A stretch of DNA of 17,291 nt from positions 1 to 17,291 of the forward strand of contig JBQTIP010000146.1 of assembly GCA_052388025.1 (NCBI GenBank). Reading direction: 5' to 3'. Positions within the stretch are counted from its first letter, which is position 1. Every line of letters begins with the position of its first letter. This DNA comes from JBQTIP01 sp052388025. Lineage in GTDB: Bacteria > Actinomycetota > UBA4738 > HRBIN12. The position numbers were made by a program, and so were the translations under genes. Shown here piece by piece: positions 13,747 through 17,291 of this stretch. The notes beneath the pieces are model-generated. The model was given only the letters and a program-made list of their open reading frames with translations, had not been told where the DNA came from and searched no databases.

Positions 13747-14571
13747 ATGTCGACCGCCGTCTCGCGCTGGCGCGAACAACTCGAGGCCTGGGCCATCCCG
13801 GAGGAGATCCTGGCGGCGGCGCCGGAGTCCCCATATGGGTTCCCCATCGAGGTCTTCCGCCGGCGGGCCGAGGTCGCGTTCCGTTCGGAGCCTTCGCCGA
13901 CCGCTCGGCGAGCGCTGGAGGCCCTGCCTGAGGGCGGGACGGTTCTCGATGTCGGCGCGGGAGGCGGGGCGACGTCGCTCCCGCTGGCAGGCGGGGCGTC
14001 CCTCATCACCGGCGTCGACCAGTCGGAGTCGATGCTCGAGGCCTTCCGAAGCGCCGCCGAGGCCGCCGGCGTAGAGGCGCTCACGGTCGTGGGGACATGG
14101 CCCGACGTGGCCGCGCGGGTCGAGGCGGCCGACGTGGTCGTCTGCGGCCACGTCTTCTACAACGTCCAGGACCTCCCGCCGTTCGTGGAAGCCTTGACGA
14201 GCCAGGCACGCCGGAGAGTGGTCGTCGAGATCAGCGATCGCCATCCATGGGCCTGGATGAACGACCTCTGGGTCACGTTCCATGGGATCGAGCGACCCTC
14301 CGGACCGACCGCCGGCGACGCAGCCAAGGCCCTCGCGGAGCTCGGGGTGGACTCGCGCCGGCACACGTACGTGGCGCCGCCGTTGCCGGCCGGCTTCGAT
14401 CGCCGGGAGGATGCCGTGGCGCTGGTTCGGCGCCGGCTCTGCCTACCGCCGGAGCGCGACCCCGAGATCGCGGGGGCGCTCGGCGAGCGGTTGAAGGAGC
14501 GGGACGGCCTCTGGTCGGCCGGCCCGGCTGAGCAGCGGCTCGTCACGCTCTGGTGGGACCGCGCGGGCTAG
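13747..14571 (+). CDS. Class I SAM-dependent methyltransferase
   Basis: This 274-residue protein has the S-adenosylmethionine-binding motif VLDVGAGGGATSLPLA (66-81), motif II ending in Asp91 (LITGVDQSESML), and VVVCGHVFYNV (130-140) as the motif IV strand. The N-terminal helical part (WREQLEAWAIPEEIL) and the C-terminal half, with PPLPAGFDRREDAVALVRRRL, would determine the substrate. The substrate is unknown. The C-terminal 29 nt overlap the 3' end of a convergent gene. Expression appears to come from its own leaderless-type promoter. Confidence 0.85.
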   Translation: MSTAVSRWREQLEAWAIPEEILAAAPESPYGFPIEVFRRRAEVAFRSEPSPTARRALEALPEGGTVLDVGAGGGATSLPLAGGASLITGVDQSESMLEAFRSAAEAAGVEALTVVGTWPDVAARVEAADVVVCGHVFYNVQDLPPFVEALTSQARRRVVVEISDRHPWAWMNDLWVTFHGIERPSGPTAGDAAKALAELGVDSRRHTYVAPPLPAGFDRREDAVALVRRRLCLPPERDPEIAGALGERLKERDGLWSAGPAEQRLVTLWWDRAG

Positions 14572-15262
14572 ACGCCCCTTCGCCCCACACGACTCGCGGG
14601 ACGTGATCGCGGAACCCAATCGCCCTGTCCAGGAACCAGTCGAGGTCGTGCGGGTCCGTGAACAGGAGGTAGTACAGGAGCACCGTGGAGCCACGGAGCT
14701 CGAACACGCCGTGCTTCGCTTCGTCGAGCAGCCATTGCATCATCCGAGCGTCGACGAGCGCCCGAGCGAACCTGGGGTCGTCGCTCGACACTCGATACTC
14801 CCGGTTGAACTCCTCCGACTCGAAGTCGATGTCCTCAACACCGGCCGCGTCGGCGGCTCTCGTCAGGATGTTCTCCCGCCGGATCGACGTCGAGGGAGCG
14901 CCGATCGGAAGATCGAACAGCACGATCGAGCGGTACGCCGTGTTCGCGCGTCTCCCCCTCAACCAGTATTCGTAGTCGGCGTAGCGAACGCGGAGCCCCT
15001 TCCACTCCCCCCACAGGACGTTCGTGCAGCGGCGTTCTTCCCCGCGGCGGAAGACCCGGAACCGCTCGTCGACGAGGCCGAACGGATCCTCGGTCGAATA
15101 CTCGAGACCGTGCTCCTTCGCGAACGCCGTGAACCTCGCACGCCGCCGCCACTCCTGCCGGCCGCGCAGCAGGACCAACGCGATGAAGAAGGCCAAGAAG
15201 GGCCCGAGGACGGCGATCGTGATGAGGAAGTCGGGGAGCGTATACCCAACCAAACCGATCAT
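14543..15262 (-). CDS. Single-pass membrane protein of unknown function (DUF3137-like)
   Basis: This 239-residue protein has an N-terminal transmembrane helix (about 10-33, LITIAVLGPFLAFFIALVLL) followed by RGRQEWRRRAR, so the body is probably cytoplasmic. The soluble part contains FAKEHGLEYSTEDPFGL, FRVFRRGEERRCTNVLWGEW and LRVRYADYEYW, which resemble small actinobacterial proteins that I associate loosely with DUF3137. Later parts (RVSSDDPRFARALVDARMMQWLL) are also typical of that group. No catalytic residues are recognised. Its gene follows the lipoprotein gene by 4 nt on the reverse strand, so the two form an operon. It overlaps the methyltransferase gene by 29 nt tail to tail. Confidence 0.72.
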   Translation of the reverse strand: MIGLVGYTLPDFLITIAVLGPFLAFFIALVLLRGRQEWRRRARFTAFAKEHGLEYSTEDPFGLVDERFRVFRRGEERRCTNVLWGEWKGLRVRYADYEYWLRGRRANTAYRSIVLFDLPIGAPSTSIRRENILTRAADAAGVEDIDFESEEFNREYRVSSDDPRFARALVDARMMQWLLDEAKHGVFELRGSTVLLYYLLFTDPHDLDWFLDRAIGFRDHVPRVVWGEGASSPRGPTRA

Positions 15263-15266
15263 CCTG

Positions 15267-15602
15267 TCAACCTACGGCCTCCTCGCAATTCACGCACTCG
15301 AGCTCCCAGCCATCGTCCCGGCACGTGCTACTGGCCGCGTCCGGGTAGACGGCCGACGAGCTGACGTTCGCGGTCCCCTTCCACGACTCGCCGACGGGCT
15401 CGCCGGTCGGCTCCGCGCTCGGTGGGGCTCCGGTCGCGCCGACGAGACACGGCGTGGGAGTCGGCGTCGGCGAACCGTCCGGCCCCGGAGTGATCGTCGT
15501 ACAGGTCGGGGTCGGCGTCGCTTCCTCGGTTCCGCCTCCGCCACAGCTCACGGCGAGCAGCAAGAACAAGGAGATCGCGACGACGAACCGGTGCAGCCTC
15601 AT
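15267..15602 (-). CDS. Small secreted lipoprotein
   Basis: The 111-residue product starts MRLHRFVVAISLFLLLAVSC, a classic lipoprotein signal peptide with lipobox AVSC and acylated Cys20. A Gly run and a Thr/Pro-rich low-complexity segment (about 28-60, TPTPTPT) form a flexible stalk. The C-terminal half (ESWKGTANVSSSAVYPDAAS onwards) contains Cys94, Cys103 and Cys106; with Cys34 and Cys52 these could form disulfides. No family is recognised. It is the first gene of a two-gene reverse-strand operon with the membrane protein. A TAGTAT box on the reverse strand at about 15640-15635 could be its -10. Confidence 0.7.
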   Translation of the reverse strand: MRLHRFVVAISLFLLLAVSCGGGGTEEATPTPTCTTITPGPDGSPTPTPTPCLVGATGAPPSAEPTGEPVGESWKGTANVSSSAVYPDAASSTCRDDGWELECVNCEEAVG

Positions 15603-15705
15603 CGGTCTGCTTCGAGCTCATGCGGGAAGGAATACTAGCCGAAGCGGTAGGCACGATCCATTGTGATTGAGACGCACGGCTGACCCACTGCCAACCAGCT
15701 ACCAG

Positions 15706-15730
15706 TAGCGTCTGACGTTCGCCAGTCCTG
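15706..15730 (+). repeat. Left terminal inverted repeat of the insertion sequence
   Basis: It begins TAGCGTCTG and has GCCAGT at 15721-15726. Against the inverted right end 17 of 25 positions agree, in two exact blocks at the same spacing (7 and 6 nt), with the mismatches mostly between the blocks. Confidence 0.62.
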
Positions 15731-15830
15731 AACCTGGAGGAAGGGCGCGTGGACCCTGTCTTGTTCTCGCCGCCTCCCGTCTTTGGGCGTGCGAGGTCGA
15801 ACCCTTGGGCCGCGCCCGAGGTGGCGTGCC

Positions 15831-17069
15831 CTACATCAGCCCCTCCCCCCAGAAGGCCCGCCATCCCTCGCGGTCCATCGCGAGCACCCGGGCGGCGAGC
15901 AGGTTGTCGGCCCCCTCCCGGCTCCACGAGCGCATCCCCTGGCGCTTGAACCGGCGGGCCACCACGAGGTCCACCCCGTGCTCGATCACCCCCGAGCCCC
16001 GCGGTGCCATCTGCGCGGAGTGCCCCGCCTCCCTGAGCCTGAGGTAGGTGTCGAGGGCGGCGGCCCCTCGGCGGAAGTAGCCGAGCAGATCCTCCCCGGC
16101 CTTGGGATCGACCTGCCCAGCTCGGATGTAGTGCGCGAGGCTCCGCCCGAGCGCATCGAGGTTGTCGCTCGCGACGTAGCCCCACCACCTCGCCGCCCGG
16201 TCTGGGTCGCGGGCCAGCTCCTTGATGCGAAGCTTCCCGTGGAAGTGATCGAGTTGGATGGCGGTGGGGCGGAGCCACTCGCCGGGAAGCGTCCCTACCC
16301 ACCCGGCCCCGTCGCCGACGTAGAACACCTCGGCCGCCCGGGAGATGCCCGTGGCCTCCTCGGCGAGCACGTAGAAGGTCTGGCCGAAGGCATCGGCGCT
16401 CTCGGTGGTGGCGTAGTAGCCCTTGCCCTCGAGCAGGTAACGGCCCGCGCCCGCCGGGCTGGCCCCCGTCCACCACACCCCGAGCTTGACCTCGATGGGG
16501 CCGTCGCGGGAGTGGATGAAGGTCCCGTCGGCCGCGGTGGAGACGATCGCGGGCGTCCTGCCCCCCGGGCCGGGGAGCACGCCTTGGTCGAACAGGGCGG
16601 CCCGTTTGGCCTCCCAGCCGGAGCGGATGCCGCGCCCCGTCGTCTGGACCCACCCCCACAGGCGACGGTGGTCGACGCCGCACCCGATCATCCACGAGAG
16701 GAGCCTCGCCGCCTGGCGGAAGGGGTGAGCCTGGGCGAGGAAGGCCGCCATCTGGCGCACCCAGGGCGAGCAGGGGTCCTTGCCCGGGATCCCGAGCGCA
16801 TCGTCGAGCGGGTGGGCGTAGCCGGCCTCGGTGCGGGTCTGCCACCGGTGAAACCGGAGCTCCCCGAACCGGGTGATGAGGTAGCGGCGCCTCCTTCGCT
16901 GCCTCGCCCCGGCGCCCTCGGCCAGCAGCATCTGCTCGATGGCCCGGAAGGCTGCCTTCAGCAGCTCCCGCCCCGCGGCCATCAACGCCTTGAAGATCGC
17001 CTTCTCGAGGGCCAGCAGGGTGGGGTGCTTGGGCCAGGGCACCCTGACGGTTACAGTGAGATCGGGCAC
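15831..17069 (-). CDS. ISLre2/UPF0236-like DDE transposase
   Basis: The GTG at 17069 is preferred because AAAGGA lies 7 nt upstream; an in-frame TTG at 17093 would add 8 residues. The 412-residue product has the expected layout: basic N-terminal region (RQRRRRRYLITRFGELRFHRW, 56-76), a helical DNA-binding part with SPWVRQMAAFLAQAHPF (101-117), and a catalytic domain with Asp181 (STAADGTF), Asp253 (YVGDGAGWV), LDHFH (273-277) and Glu363 (GSGVIEHG) followed by RRFKRQGMRSWSREGADNLL. These match the DDE transposases annotated as ISLre2/UPF0236; the ISKra4 family is similar and cannot be excluded. The frame is intact with all acidic residues present, so the enzyme may still be active. Confidence 0.83.
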   Translation of the reverse strand: MPDLTVTVRVPWPKHPTLLALEKAIFKALMAAGRELLKAAFRAIEQMLLAEGAGARQRRRRRYLITRFGELRFHRWQTRTEAGYAHPLDDALGIPGKDPCSPWVRQMAAFLAQAHPFRQAARLLSWMIGCGVDHRRLWGWVQTTGRGIRSGWEAKRAALFDQGVLPGPGGRTPAIVSTAADGTFIHSRDGPIEVKLGVWWTGASPAGAGRYLLEGKGYYATTESADAFGQTFYVLAEEATGISRAAEVFYVGDGAGWVGTLPGEWLRPTAIQLDHFHGKLRIKELARDPDRAARWWGYVASDNLDALGRSLAHYIRAGQVDPKAGEDLLGYFRRGAAALDTYLRLREAGHSAQMAPRGSGVIEHGVDLVVARRFKRQGMRSWSREGADNLLAARVLAMDREGWRAFWGEGLM

Positions 17070-17098
17070 GGCGGCGTCCTTTCGTGTGGTCAACTCGA

Positions 17099-17108
17099 GC
17101 GGACGCTA
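17099..17108 (-). repeat. Subterminal copy of the terminal-repeat core
   Basis: GCGGACGCTA occurs here and identically at 17156-17165 in the right terminal repeat, in the same orientation and 57 nt apart. It lies between the right end and the transposase start, where a second transposase-binding or promoter-control site would be expected. Confidence 0.45.
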
Positions 17109-17140
17109 CGTGCCCCTTCGCTTCCGGTGGGGGATTTCCG

Positions 17141-17165
17141 CGGAACTGGCTCGGGGCGGACGCTA
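17141..17165 (-). repeat. Right terminal inverted repeat of the insertion sequence
   Basis: Read on the reverse strand from 17165 it begins TAGCGTCCG and has GCCAGT after the same 8-nt gap as at the left end. It lies 72 nt outside the start of the transposase gene. Confidence 0.62.
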
Positions 17166-17184
17166 TCCGGCGGCCGGCGGCCCG

Positions 17185-17213
17185 TTGCCCGCTCTCGGAG
17201 CCCGTGCTACGCT
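17185..17213 (+). promoter_or_regulatory. Candidate promoter of the cold-shock gene
   Basis: TTGCCC (17185-17190) and TACGCT (17208-17213) are separated by 17 nt, the ideal spacing, and lie 20 nt outside the insertion sequence end and 31 nt before the start codon. Confidence 0.55.
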
Positions 17214-17243
17214 CGCCCGGCTTCAGGCACAGGAGGTACTGGG

Positions 17244-17291
17244 TTGGCGACGCAGGGCACGGTCAAGTGGTTCAGCAACGAGAAGGGCTTC
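17244..17291 (+). CDS. Cold-shock protein (CspA family), 3'-truncated by window end
   Basis: A TTG start at 17244 with an AGGAGG ribosome binding site 7 nt upstream opens a frame whose 16 codons translate to (M)ATQGTVKWFSNEKGF. GTVKWF-N-x-KGF is the start of the cold-shock domain, including the RNP1-adjacent aromatic residues that bind single-stranded nucleic acid. Intact family members are about 65-70 residues and act as RNA chaperones. The rest lies outside the window. The insertion sequence ends 78 nt upstream, just before the promoter. Confidence 0.9.
   Translation, partial: MATQGTVKWFSNEKGF

Larger units (their letters stand above)
15706..17165 (-). mobile_element. Insertion sequence, ISLre2/ISKra4-like, about 1.46 kb
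   Basis: The element contains one full-length DDE transposase on the reverse strand. Its ends are set by imperfect inverted repeats found by eye: TAGCGTC, 8 nt, GCCAGT at the left end and the same arrangement inverted at the right end. The 8 bp directly outside (GCTACCAG left, TCCGGCGG right) are not a target-site duplication, so either the true ends differ slightly, the insertion is old, or the flanks were rearranged. It sits between the lipoprotein gene and a cold-shock gene and interrupts no recognisable gene. Confidence 0.72.

Noticed and set aside
15328..16845. A 505-codon reverse-strand frame overlapping the transposase and lipoprotein genes
   Set aside because: It is in a different frame from the clear transposase with its DDE motifs and from the lipoprotein, and gives a Gly/Arg/Pro-rich sequence with no family features.
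15705..17109. GTAGCGTC / GACGCTAC as the insertion sequence ends (15705-15712 with 17102-17109)
   Set aside because: This pairing matches for only 8 bp. The pairing of 15706 with 17165 extends through a second block (GCCAGT) at identical spacing and is the better explanation; the 17102 copy is treated as subterminal.

Overview
The window is GC-rich bacterial DNA, most likely from an actinobacterial-type (Actinomycetota) genome, possibly a deeply branching uncultured lineage. The reasons are the strong G/C bias at third codon positions, many GTG (and some TTG) starts, several TANNNT boxes 6-9 nt before a start codon as in leaderless transcripts, and a cold-shock protein start of actinobacterial type. 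This placement is inference; no rRNA or phylogenetic marker gene is present.

Left edge (1-2267): the 3' end of a bacterial microcompartment (BMC) operon. A 5'-truncated short protein is followed by four tandem, tightly coupled BMC-P (EutN/CcmL-type pentameric vertex) genes and an NAD-dependent malate-type dehydrogenase. The signature enzyme and hexameric shell genes must lie to the left, so the substrate cannot be read here. Four different vertex proteins in a row is the most distinctive feature of the window.

2268-3489: a class I glutamine-amidotransferase-like hydrolase (PuuD/peptidase C26 type) with a leaderless-looking promoter, and a convergent DUF488 gene.

3490-10799: a long forward transcription unit. 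It holds a possible leader peptide, a creatininase-family amidohydrolase, a decayed LD-carboxypeptidase (peptidase S66) pseudogene, and a complete dipeptide/oligopeptide (Dpp/Opp-type) ABC importer: substrate-binding protein with a C-terminal membrane anchor, two permeases and two ATPases. The likely theme is uptake and hydrolysis of a peptide-like or cyclic-amide compound. The peptidase has been lost by frameshifts and an internal deletion.

10796-15602: mixed single genes. They are a convergent winged-helix/coiled-coil protein whose stop shares a CTAG with the last importer gene, a family III CoA-transferase, a secreted three-repeat DUF5666-type protein preceded by 11-nt-spaced CTTAAC repeats, a methyltransferase, and a reverse-strand pair encoding a small lipoprotein and a one-pass membrane protein.

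15706-17165: an insertion sequence with a full-length ISLre2/ISKra4-like DDE transposase and imperfect terminal inverted repeats recognised by eye. The window ends in the first 16 codons of a cold-shock (Csp) gene with a good promoter and ribosome binding site. No tRNA, rRNA or CRISPR array was seen.
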